64,000 nt of DNA from Candidatus Saccharimonadota bacterium (GTDB taxonomy: Bacteria; Patescibacteriota; Saccharimonadia; Saccharimonadales; Saccharimonadaceae). Numbering within the stretch: the stretch's first letter is position 1; each line of letters begins with the position of its first letter. A model generated the notes under the pieces. That model worked only from the letters and a program-made list of their open reading frames with translations, did not search any database and was not told the DNA's origin. The stretch lies in assembly GCA_017511925.1 (NCBI GenBank), contig JAFWHS010000014.1, positions 1-64,000 of the forward strand. Reading direction: 5' to 3'. Below are positions 17,121-24,897 of the stretch, in pieces. Made by a program: the position numbers and the translations under genes.

Positions 17121-17843
17121 ATGAATAATTTAGTAGAGGTAGAACATTTTCAGATGTCTTTCGACAGCAAAACCGTTATCAAAGATTTATCTTTTGCGGT
17201 CAAAAAGGGTGAAATTTTCGGCCTTCTTGGTGCCAACGGCTCTGGCAAAACTACTACCATAAGAGCATTATTGGGATTTTATAAACCCACCAGCGGCAAA
17301 CTTTTATTAAACGGCAAAAAATACAACCCAGAAAATACCAAATTAACCGTAGGATATTTGCCGGAAGAGCGCGGTCTTTATCGTAAGGAAACCGTCATCG
17401 ATACTATGGTATATTTTGGCAATCTCAAAGGCCTAAAAGACCCCCTTGCTTGGAGTCAAAAATATCTAAAACGCGTCGGCCTAGAAGACAAATCTAGCGA
17501 AAAAATCGAAAAACTATCCAGTGGCCAACAGCAAAAAATCCAACTTGGCATCACCATTATGAATGATCCAAAGCTATTAATTCTGGATGAACCAACCAAA
17601 GGTTTTGACCCAATGAATCGCCGACTTCTTATGGAGATCATTGAGGAGCTTCACGAAAAAGGTACTTCCATCATTATGATTACGCATTATATGGACGAAG
17701 TCGAACAGCTTTGTGATCGTGCGCTACTTCTAAAAGACGGCACAGTCAGAGCCTACGGTACAATCCCCGATATCAAAAAAGAATTTAAAAATAAAAGCCT
17801 TGATCAAATTTTTGTAGATATATATGGAGACAGCCATGAATAA
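17121..17843 (+). CDS. ABC transporter ATP-binding protein (NatA-like)
   Basis: This 240-aa nucleotide-binding subunit has Walker A GANGSGKTT, signature LSSGQQQKIQ, Walker B LLILDEPTKGFDP and H-loop MITHYMDE. The closest group is NatA/multidrug ABC-2 type. It is probably leaderless. Its stop overlaps the permease start (ATGAATAA), so the two are coupled. Confidence 0.9.
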   Translation: MNNLVEVEHFQMSFDSKTVIKDLSFAVKKGEIFGLLGANGSGKTTTIRALLGFYKPTSGKLLLNGKKYNPENTKLTVGYLPEERGLYRKETVIDTMVYFGNLKGLKDPLAWSQKYLKRVGLEDKSSEKIEKLSSGQQQKIQLGITIMNDPKLLILDEPTKGFDPMNRRLLMEIIEELHEKGTSIIMITHYMDEVEQLCDRALLLKDGTVRAYGTIPDIKKEFKNKSLDQIFVDIYGDSHE

Positions 17844-19023
17844 AAACACTTTAAAAGTTGCAAAATTTGAAATCATTCGCCAACTCAAAAAACCAGCTTT
17901 TTGGGCTGCGACTCTGCTTATTCCTCTGTTGATTGGTGTTATCTATTTCATTAGTTTCATTTCCGCTCAAAGTGTAGAGACTGAACCAACCTTTGACGAA
18001 AACACCAAGATCGCTATCACCGATGATGCTGGTGTTTTGTCTAGCAACGTACCATATCTCATTAACGGCGACAAAGATTACGGTATCGAAATGGTCAAAA
18101 ATGGTGAAGTGGATTTATATTTTTACATCCCAGCCGATTTTGCTGAAAGCAAAAAAGCTGACTTTTACCATATTTCTGAGGGCCTAGAAATTTTCAATAA
18201 TGATGGCAATATTCTAAAAATGATTTTATCGCAAGATTCTGCTAGCCGAGTAGATGAACTTGATGTGATTGCCCTAACCAGTGGCTATGAAATTGTAGAC
18301 AACAAACTCGCGAAAGACGGCGCCGACTCAAATGCTCTTGGCAGAGCCATTATACCTGGTTTTATCGGTGTCGTATTTTTCATGTTTATTGCACTTTGCG
18401 GCAATAGATTTTTGCTCACTGTAGTCGAAGAAAAAGAGAACCGCATTAGTGAAATGATTTTAACTTCTATTTCATCTAAGCATTTAATTGTCGGTAAAAT
18501 CATTGCTCTTCTTGCCTTGGGGCTGGTTCAAATTTTAGCACTCGTAATACCAATTCTGGCCATTGTATTCATTAAGCGTGACGATGCTTTTATATCATCT
18601 ATATTGTCAACGATCGAAATAGACCCGGTTCTGATCACATTAAGCGTCATTTTATTCATCGCTTCTGCAGTTTTATACGCCGGGGTTTGCGTTTTCGTCG
18701 GGTCATTAGTCTCCACCGCACGAGACGCCTCGTCATTTATCGGCCCAGCAATCATCTGTATGGTCTTTCCGCTTTATTTTATGCAAATGTTTATGGCTAC
18801 TGAACCAAATCTTATTGTTCAAATCTTCACCTACTTCCCACTTTCGGCGCCGATTGCCTTAATGCTCAGGAGCTGCTTTGGCACTATTGACACATTAGGA
18901 TTTTGCATTGGCATCGCGGTAGTGGCAGCTTCAGCAGTCGTTGCCATTTATCTCGCCATCAAAACTTTCCAGAAAAACGCTATTAATTTTAGCATAGCTA
19001 AGCCTAAATTCTTCAAGAAATAA
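17836..19023 (+). CDS. ABC-2 type permease (NatB-like)
   Basis: This ~395-aa partner of the preceding ATPase has an N-terminal membrane helix (LIPLLIGVIYFISFIS), a ~140-aa extracellular loop and five or six C-terminal helices. The motif GNRFLLTVVEEKENRISEMILTS is typical of the NatB/YhaP group, which exports Na+ or drugs; substrate not known. I place the start at ATG 17836, where GGAG lies 6 nt upstream, instead of the in-frame ATG at 17824. Confidence 0.85.
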   Translation: MNKNTLKVAKFEIIRQLKKPAFWAATLLIPLLIGVIYFISFISAQSVETEPTFDENTKIAITDDAGVLSSNVPYLINGDKDYGIEMVKNGEVDLYFYIPADFAESKKADFYHISEGLEIFNNDGNILKMILSQDSASRVDELDVIALTSGYEIVDNKLAKDGADSNALGRAIIPGFIGVVFFMFIALCGNRFLLTVVEEKENRISEMILTSISSKHLIVGKIIALLALGLVQILALVIPILAIVFIKRDDAFISSILSTIEIDPVLITLSVILFIASAVLYAGVCVFVGSLVSTARDASSFIGPAIICMVFPLYFMQMFMATEPNLIVQIFTYFPLSAPIALMLRSCFGTIDTLGFCIGIAVVAASAVVAIYLAIKTFQKNAINFSIAKPKFFKK

Positions 19024-19057
19024 AAAACACCATCATTCGATAGTGCACTCAATAGCG

Positions 19058-19142
19058 TGGTGCCCGAGACAGGACTTGAACCTGCACACCTAATGGCATA
19101 TGCTCCTAAGGCATACGTGTATACCAATTTCACCACTCGGGC
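19058..19142 (-). tRNA. tRNA-Leu (anticodon TAG)
   Basis: On the minus strand the acceptor GCCCGAG pairs with CTCGGGC. Anticodon stem TATGC/GCATA encloses CTTAGGA (anticodon TAG). There is a long variable arm, T loop TTCAAGT, and an encoded CCA (19058-19060). An extended -10, TGCTATAAT (TATAAT at 19152-19157), lies just upstream. Confidence 0.93.
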
Positions 19143-19167
19143 ATTAATAAGATTATAGCATAAAACA

Positions 19168-19198
19168 TCAAAAAAGGCGAACCGATTCGCCTTTTTTG
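19168..19198. terminator. Hairpin terminator between 19204 gene and tRNA-Leu
   Basis: The stem AGGCGAA/TTCGCCT is flanked by A6 and T6 runs. It ends the minus-strand 19204-19632 transcript; the tRNA promoter follows it. Confidence 0.88.
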
Positions 19199-19203
19199 TG
19201 AAA

Positions 19204-19632
19204 TTAAGCTTCGCGCTTTGCCATTACGGCTGCGGTTCCAAGCGCAGTGAGTATACCTAGAATAATAGCCACTGGCATCAAATCTTCAGGACCGGTATTT
19301 AGCAATTTAGAGCTACTGCTAGTAGCAGCTTGAGTTTTGTTTGTTGTAGCTGTAGTGCTAGAGGTGTTTGTATTATTTGTGGTATTAGAACTTTTTGTAG
19401 TTTCTTCCGAAGCGGTTGATTTCTTAGCTTCTTCGCTGGATTCTTCCTTCTCCTCACTTTTCTCTTCGATCACAAACGACGCATTGTCGTCTCCGCCGAG
19501 ATTTTTGCGAGCAGATTTACCAGTTGCTACCACCACAATTGCTACGATAAGCGCCAAGATCAAAATCACTGCCCCAGCAGCAAACAAGATTACCTTGCGA
19601 CGCTCCTTTTTCTCTGTATCGAGATTATACAT
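19204..19632 (-). CDS. Small Ser/Thr-rich surface protein with sorting-signal-like C-terminus
   Basis: This ~142-aa protein has a basic N-terminus, a membrane helix (VILFAAGAVILILALIVAIV), an acidic Glu/Lys stretch and a Ser/Thr/Asn-rich stalk. It ends LLNTGPEDLMP, a hydrophobic helix and KREA. The tripartite end (TG motif, hydrophobic segment, positive tail) resembles a sortase signal, with LLNTG in place of LPxTG. No sortase gene is in the window. I chose ATG 19632 because AAGGAG lies 8 nt upstream; the frame extends 11 codons further without an SD. Confidence 0.6.
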   Translation of the reverse strand: MYNLDTEKKERRKVILFAAGAVILILALIVAIVVVATGKSARKNLGGDDNASFVIEEKSEEKEESSEEAKKSTASEETTKSSNTTNNTNTSSTTATTNKTQAATSSSSKLLNTGPEDLMPVAIILGILTALGTAAVMAKREA

Positions 19633-19684
19633 AATAAAACTCCTTACATAACCATTATACCACACTTTGTCAAAAATGTCAATT

Positions 19685-19712
19685 GAAAAAAGGTCGGTGT
19701 GAGAACCGACCT
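19685..19712 (-). terminator. Terminator of luxS
   Basis: The minus-strand stem AGGTCGGT/ACCGACCT with a 6-nt loop is followed by T6. It overlaps the luxS stop codon. Confidence 0.88.
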
Positions 19713-20205
19713 AGTGAAACTCTGGAGTGCAGGGCCTTTTGTTTAGATACTTTAATCTTATTTGGTCCAAATACTTTTCTATATAATATTTCGCCAAATC
19801 CAGATTATGCTCTAAATAATTGCCGCATTCGGCTGGTCCCGCGCCTGGGATCTTGGTGGAATTCAAGATGTATCCGCACATACTTTCTACCAGCCTTACT
19901 ACTTCCATCTCTTCGAACTTTCCTCCCAGAATCAGATAAAATCCAGTCCTGCAGCCCATCGGCCCAAAATACACGATATTGTCTTTGTACCCAGTACGAT
20001 TTCTGAGATAAACTGCTCCCAGGTGCTCTATCGTATGCAAGGCCGACTGGTCAATGGGTGGCTCTCTGTTTGGTCTCGTAAAACGTAAATCGTAAGTCGT
20101 AACATATGCGCTACAAAATCCCTTACCGATCTTGTCTACGCGAGACTCATAGATGCCCGGCTCCAGCTTTTCGTGATCAATCTGAAAACTTCTGATAGTA
20201 TTCAT
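19711..20205 (-). CDS. luxS: S-ribosylhomocysteine lyase LuxS
   Basis: LuxS cleaves S-ribosylhomocysteine to homocysteine and DPD, the precursor of autoinducer-2. The metal-binding HTIEH, the catalytic Cys in GPMGCRTGFY and the second ligand Cys in AGPAECGNY are present in this ~164-aa protein, so it should be active. An SD AGGAGG lies 7 nt before ATG 20205 (an adjacent ATG is at 20208). It is a single-gene unit with its own terminator, with no methyl-cycle gene beside it. An AI-2E family membrane protein is encoded at 61.3-62.4 kb. Confidence 0.95.
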   Translation of the reverse strand: MNTIRSFQIDHEKLEPGIYESRVDKIGKGFCSAYVTTYDLRFTRPNREPPIDQSALHTIEHLGAVYLRNRTGYKDNIVYFGPMGCRTGFYLILGGKFEEMEVVRLVESMCGYILNSTKIPGAGPAECGNYLEHNLDLAKYYIEKYLDQIRLKYLNKRPCTPEFH

Positions 20206-20264
20206 CATGACACCTCCTAAAGTGCAAAATTTTGAGTAAACTCAATATTCAAAATATACAATAT

Positions 20265-20783
20265 TTAGGCACTTTTGTAAATACTAATTCTTGCTCCGGC
20301 GTATTGGCGAGATTTTAAAAACTCGAGTCCAGGTATCTCTGGAGCTTCACCAGGGTGAGATAATACCAATATTCCACCGCTAACCAAAAACTTTACTAGG
20401 TCTTTGATTTTATCAGCATCAAACTTGTCATATGGTGGGTCAGCCAAAATCAAATTAAACTTCTCTTTGGGCTGAAAATTAGCGATATCGGATGTAGCAA
20501 CTTCAGCTACGAGCTCTAGCTCGGATAGATTCTTTTTTATTACGCCAGCGGCAGCAGGAGATTTTTCTACAAATACTACTGATTTTGCTCCGCGGGATAA
20601 TGCCTCTATCCCTAGCGCGCCGCTTCCAGCGTAAGCATCTAAAACTGCAGCCTCCAGCACATACCCAGAAATCATATTAAATAGTGCCAATTTTTCCCTT
20701 GCCCCCATCGGGTGCGTGGCCCCACCGGGCGTTTTTAGTGTCCGTCCTCTATATTCTCCAGATGTAATTCTAACTATTTCCAT
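20265..20783 (-). CDS. rsmD: 16S rRNA (guanine-N2)-methyltransferase RsmD
   Basis: This 172-aa SAM-dependent enzyme methylates G966 of 16S rRNA in E. coli. SAM-binding LDAYAGSGALGIEALSRGA and the catalytic ILADPPYDKF (N-DPPY type) are visible. It lies 1 bp downstream of recG, an operon pairing often seen. Confidence 0.92.
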   Translation of the reverse strand: MEIVRITSGEYRGRTLKTPGGATHPMGAREKLALFNMISGYVLEAAVLDAYAGSGALGIEALSRGAKSVVFVEKSPAAAGVIKKNLSELELVAEVATSDIANFQPKEKFNLILADPPYDKFDADKIKDLVKFLVSGGILVLSHPGEAPEIPGLEFLKSRQYAGARISIYKSA

Positions 20784-20784
20784 A

Positions 20785-22800
20785 TTAATTTAAAGTCGTA
20801 ATTTGTTGATATTTCGAAATAATTCGCATTAATTCCTTATATTTTAACATATTTTCGTCATTTTGTAAAAATTTACCCACATCTACCTGTGCGCGGTGAA
20901 TAAGTTTTGTGTCGGAGAGTGATGCGATTCTAAGATCTAGCGCCCCGTGTTGTAATGCGCCATAAATTTCACCTGGCCCGCGTAATTTCAGATCTACTTC
21001 AGCAAGGTGAAATCCGTCGCACGATTTTTCTAGCTCTCTTAGTCTCCGCGACGGCTGAGCATCCCCAGTGGTCATAAGGTAGCAATAAGATTTTGCCGTG
21101 CCGCGCCCCACGCGCCCTCTCAACTGATGTAATTGCGCCAGGCCGTATCCTTCAGCATTTTCTATCACCATTAGCGTAGCATTCGGCACATCCACCCCTA
21201 CTTCTACCACCGTAGTAGATACCAAAATATCAATCTTGCCAGAAGAAAACCTCTCCATAATTTCATCTTTTTCGGCTGCCTTCATCCGCCCGTGTAAGAA
21301 TTCTATTCTAAATTTTGGCAACATTGCTTTTAGCTTTTCTGCGCGCATTTTTACAGAGGTAGTTTCGGTGCGCGGATTATCGTCTATCGCCTTACAAATC
21401 CAATAAACTTGTTGTTTTTTAGCTACTGTCTCACAGATTTTAGGATATAATTTAGCTTTTGACTCAATTTCTGGCAAAATAAAAGTTTCAATCGGTTGTC
21501 GCCCTTTTGGCAGTTCATTTAATATCGATACGTCAAGATCGCCAAAAATTGTAAGCTGTAAAGACCTCGGTATCGGCGTAGCTGTCATAGCTAGAAGATG
21601 TGGCGCCAGCCCATCAGGTGATTTTAACGCTAATTTTTGCCGCTGTTCCACTCCGAAACGGTGTTGCTCATCAATGATCACTAGCGTCAGATTTTTAAAC
21701 TCTGTATCGTCGGTGAGTAGTGCATGTGTCCCAATAATCAAATCAACTTCTCCAGAGGAAATCTGCTTTTTGAGCTGCATCTTACCTTTCGTCGCCCCAG
21801 TAAGAAGAGCTGTCTTTACGCCAAATTTCCCAAGTAGTGGCCCCATACTCTCATAATGTTGCGAAGCTAGTATCGCCGTCGGCGCGAGTAGAGCCACCTG
21901 TTTTTGCTCCATGATAGCTTCATAAGCCGCAAGCGCCGCTACCATCGTCTTGCCGGATCCTACATCTCCCTGAAGCAAACGATTCATCGGAGTGTCTAGT
22001 GCCATATTTTGGAAAATTTCCCAAGCCGCTAACCTCTGGGCATTGGTTAGCTTAAAAGGCAGATTCTCCACAAATTTTTTCACCTTTGCAGCGTCAAAAG
22101 GTACCGGGGTGGCTTTTAATTTTTCGTTTTCACGCCGGTTGAGTTTTGCCGCCAAAATCAGCTCAAATAATTCCTCATAAGCCAAATAATCTCGTGCATT
22201 TTCGGCAGATTTCAAGGAATTTGGGAAATGTGCCCTAAATAGAGCCTCTTTTCTTACTCCAGTCCTCACGGTAGGTAAAAGATCAGGTATTTCTGCAAAT
22301 TTATCGCGCGAATTATTAACCAACCTCTTAAAATCCGCCGAACGAATCGCCCCGTGGGCCACGTAGATAGGGTTTAGCGCCGACGATGGGTCGATATCGG
22401 ATACCAAGGCGGCAGACGGCGAAGTCAGCTGAAAACGGCCATTTTTTAGCTCGTAGGTTCCGGTAAAATAATATTCCTTATCTGGAGCAAACTGTCTAAG
22501 TCGGTAACTCTGGTTAAACCATACTACTTTTATTGAGCCAGTATTATCTCTTATCACTCCTTCAGTAATTGATAAATTGCGTTTCCTGGCTTTTCGGCTA
22601 GTCAAATTCTCGATCTTACCTCTAATCACTACCTTGCCTGGGCGCATAGCGGCTATAGAGGTAGCCGCCTGGTAGCTCTCATAATCTCTTGGCAAATTGT
22701 AAAAAAAGTCCCGCACCGTCTTGATACCAGCTTTTTTCAGTGTTTCAGCTGTTTTTGGGCCAATTCCCTTCAAATTTTCTACACTAGTAAATAAATCCAT
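20785..22800 (-). CDS. recG: ATP-dependent DNA helicase RecG
   Basis: This 671-aa protein regresses stalled forks and branch-migrates Holliday junctions. It has the N-terminal wedge/OB domain (VVIRGKIENLTSRKARK), Walker A LLQGDVGSGKTMVA, the DEQHRFGV motif II, ATPIPRSLQ motif III and VSTTVVEVGVDVPNA plus QLRGRVGRG. A TATAAT lies 8 nt before the ATG, so the mRNA is probably leaderless. Confidence 0.96.
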   Translation of the reverse strand: MDLFTSVENLKGIGPKTAETLKKAGIKTVRDFFYNLPRDYESYQAATSIAAMRPGKVVIRGKIENLTSRKARKRNLSITEGVIRDNTGSIKVVWFNQSYRLRQFAPDKEYYFTGTYELKNGRFQLTSPSAALVSDIDPSSALNPIYVAHGAIRSADFKRLVNNSRDKFAEIPDLLPTVRTGVRKEALFRAHFPNSLKSAENARDYLAYEELFELILAAKLNRRENEKLKATPVPFDAAKVKKFVENLPFKLTNAQRLAAWEIFQNMALDTPMNRLLQGDVGSGKTMVAALAAYEAIMEQKQVALLAPTAILASQHYESMGPLLGKFGVKTALLTGATKGKMQLKKQISSGEVDLIIGTHALLTDDTEFKNLTLVIIDEQHRFGVEQRQKLALKSPDGLAPHLLAMTATPIPRSLQLTIFGDLDVSILNELPKGRQPIETFILPEIESKAKLYPKICETVAKKQQVYWICKAIDDNPRTETTSVKMRAEKLKAMLPKFRIEFLHGRMKAAEKDEIMERFSSGKIDILVSTTVVEVGVDVPNATLMVIENAEGYGLAQLHQLRGRVGRGTAKSYCYLMTTGDAQPSRRLRELEKSCDGFHLAEVDLKLRGPGEIYGALQHGALDLRIASLSDTKLIHRAQVDVGKFLQNDENMLKYKELMRIISKYQQITTLN

Positions 22801-22831
22801 TATTACTAATTATAACACGCGCAAAAGATAC

Positions 22832-22862
22832 AAAAACAGGCCTCGGTCAGAAGCCTGTTTTA
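22832..22862 (-). terminator. Terminator of FISUMP paralog B
   Basis: Minus-strand AAAACAGGC … GCCTGTTTTT with an inner TTC/CGA-type extension forms a hairpin with a T-run just after the paralog B stop. Confidence 0.8.
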
Positions 22863-22877
22863 TTGGTTTGATGAACT

Positions 22878-24581
22878 TTAATAATCCGAGACGCAGCGCA
22901 CTGATAATAACCTACCCTTATCGCCACCACCTCCATATATGACATTATCACTACGAAAATACAGGTTATAAGCATTTGCCATATCATAAACGGTGCTAGA
23001 CCAATAAAAACCACTATAGCCAGAATAATAAAGGACGGCATCGCGCACAAAACCAGACCGGACCATATAAATAGGACTATTGATAAGTCCGGTACCGCTG
23101 CTGGTGCTGCCATTGCTGTTGTAGACTCCAGCTAATCTACCAAAATCAGCATAACCCCTCTGCGAAGATATCCTTGGCAATCTCCAACCTTTAGGGCAAA
23201 TAGAGTTTTGCGGATTATTCCTAACATCATTGTATGTGGACGACGTAAAGCCAAAGCCGGCGTCGTTAGAGGCAATAGCAGCACCCCAGTCATAATAGTT
23301 ACCTATCTTACCGTGATTACCATTGCCAGTGAATGGTGTATGGCTAAAGTAGATTGGAGCTACCGTGTTGTTGTTGTTGAGATAGTTACAGGTTCGGGTA
23401 TCAGAACTTACATAGCACAAATTAGAGTTATATACTTCACCAGTAGTATACCATGGATTATTCGGGTCGTCAGCGTCTGGGTCTGCAGATGCGACATTGC
23501 TATACGTCCAATTATAAAAAGCACCAGTGGACGAGTTGACGTTTGCGTTAGTTGAAGAGATTGGCACCCAGCTGATCATGCCTGATGGATCCTTGCTGTA
23601 ACCATTTTTGTAAGCTTTGTCATCCACCACATTCAGATCTGTATCTTCTGAGGTTAGCCCCATATTCTTATTCAAGTCCAAATCTAGGTTCTGCGTCATC
23701 CAAAGCATAGAATTTGTCACAGCACAATTAGCTTCCTTCTCTTGCCAGGTAGAACCATTCCCGTCCATACACATCCTCCTTACTGTATAGGACTTATTGT
23801 CACGAATGTCATAAGCGGTGACCTCCTGGCCTATAGCAATGGTTTGGCCCCATTCATCTACAGTTTGCATATAGTATGGGAAGGTATCAATATTGCTTGG
23901 GTTTACTAACACATATTTAACCGCCCCTCCATAAGTACCAGCATCTTGGGTAGGGCTAATGTATGCAGCATAAGTGGTGGTAAGTTTTGATCCTTGTCTA
24001 GTACTGGCTGGGTTATCTAGGTCTGTATTAGTATTAAAGCTAGCTACCTTAGTATAGCTTTGTGGTACTATATGATAATCACTGAATGACCCGCTGTCAT
24101 CACTTAGAATATCTGGTTTATATGTACCATCTACACTTGTTAGTTTCATAGCCCAGTTAGATATGTCTCCTGAAGTAGCAATGCCTGTTACTATATCATA
24201 GGTAGATCCTAGTGCTGCACTATGAAGTACTGTATTAGTTCCTGCAGCTACTCCTGCGTCTCCACCAGTATAGCCTATAGCATAGATTGCATAGCCATTA
24301 GGATCATTGCAGAAGGTTTGAATAGTAGTTAGTCCTATATCTTCCTTATACTGTCCATTGATCATAGTAGCTGTATGTTCATTACCAGAATCTATAGTAG
24401 CAGTCATAGAACAGGTGGATCTAACTCTTATTGCGGCGTTAGTGGAAGTGGTTTTAGTTTGAGTGGTAGCTGATACATTATTAATATAGCTATTAGTATA
24501 TATACTACCAAATGATATGATACTGACTATACTAATACCAAGCAGCCCAAAAAATTTCTCTTTTTTCTTCATTGTGTGCAT
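22878..24581 (-). CDS. Secreted FISUMP-domain protein, paralog B
   Basis: About 567 aa, close to paralog A in the signal segment (MHTMKKKEKFFGLLGIS) and in the conserved N-terminal region (CSMTATIDSGNEHTAT). The C-terminal domain (LWMTQNLDLDL, CPKGWRLP, YWSSTVYD, SVRCVSDY) has the same frame but different loops. Start alternatives mirror paralog A: GTG 24599, ATG 24581 (AGAGGG just upstream, chosen) and ATG 24572. It has its own leader, promoter and terminator. Loops near the end (after YWSST) are the most divergent part, as expected for a ligand face. Confidence 0.85.
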   Translation of the reverse strand: MHTMKKKEKFFGLLGISIVSIISFGSIYTNSYINNVSATTQTKTTSTNAAIRVRSTCSMTATIDSGNEHTATMINGQYKEDIGLTTIQTFCNDPNGYAIYAIGYTGGDAGVAAGTNTVLHSAALGSTYDIVTGIATSGDISNWAMKLTSVDGTYKPDILSDDSGSFSDYHIVPQSYTKVASFNTNTDLDNPASTRQGSKLTTTYAAYISPTQDAGTYGGAVKYVLVNPSNIDTFPYYMQTVDEWGQTIAIGQEVTAYDIRDNKSYTVRRMCMDGNGSTWQEKEANCAVTNSMLWMTQNLDLDLNKNMGLTSEDTDLNVVDDKAYKNGYSKDPSGMISWVPISSTNANVNSSTGAFYNWTYSNVASADPDADDPNNPWYTTGEVYNSNLCYVSSDTRTCNYLNNNNTVAPIYFSHTPFTGNGNHGKIGNYYDWGAAIASNDAGFGFTSSTYNDVRNNPQNSICPKGWRLPRISSQRGYADFGRLAGVYNSNGSTSSGTGLINSPIYMVRSGFVRDAVLYYSGYSGFYWSSTVYDMANAYNLYFRSDNVIYGGGGDKGRLLSVRCVSDY

Positions 24582-24624
24582 GATCCCTCTTTGCCTCACT
24601 TTAATTGTTGTTTTACTATTACGC

Positions 24625-24813
24625 CCCCTTGCGGTGCCACTTATTTTATTTATAGATCATGCGCAAAAATGGCACCGCAAGGGGTGCAATAGTTAAAAGC
24701 TCGTCCAGCATGTAGCGTTCGAACCCAAAACAGCCTTACGGTGCCATTGACGGACTCAAACGCTACACGATAAAAATACCATGCTGTTTATAACTAACTT
24801 TTAACTATTGCAC
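24625..24813 (-). ncRNA. Structured 5' leader of FISUMP paralog B (copy B)
   Basis: Same architecture as copy A. P1 pairs 24798-24813 with 24684-24699 (16 bp perfect). P2 pairs 24780-24786 with 24706-24712 (7 bp). P3 pairs 24752-24766 with 24712-24726 (15 bp with three G-U pairs). The loop carries ATGGCACCGTAAGG (24734-24747), linker K is 24670-24684 followed by five U, and arm H is 24625-24639 (15 bp with K). P2 and P3 sequences share nothing obvious with copy A or C, and P1 shares only its base, while loop, K, H and the start region are nearly identical. The K-H loop GCAUGAUC complements the GGAUCAUGC at the start codon. Confidence 0.72.
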
Positions 24814-24817
24814 TTTG

Positions 24818-24847
24818 ATTATAGCATAACTATAATTTTTATGTCAA
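24818..24847 (-). promoter_or_regulatory. Promoter of paralog B leader
   Basis: The -35 TTGACA (24842-24847) and -10 TATAAT (24818-24823) are 18 bp apart. The -10 is extended (TGCTATAAT). The -35 merges with the T-run of the upstream terminator, as in copy C. Confidence 0.85.
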
Positions 24848-24873
24848 AAAGGTGTTGTATTTTTTACAACACC
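24846..24873 (-). terminator. Terminator between trmD and the paralog B promoter
   Basis: Minus-strand GGTGTTGTA/TACAACACC with an A5 loop and T5 run. A near-identical hairpin precedes copy C, so it belongs to the duplicated unit. Confidence 0.85.
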
Positions 24874-24897
24874 TTTCTCTATTTTATATCTTATAAT

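Noticed and set aside
18948-19136. Minus-strand frame across tRNA-Leu(TAG)
   Set aside because: It reads through the tRNA and has no SD or motif; it is a shadow.
24712-24726. tRNA T-arm-like GGTTCGAAC in leader copy B
   Set aside because: No acceptor or anticodon arms surround it; it is part of helix P3.
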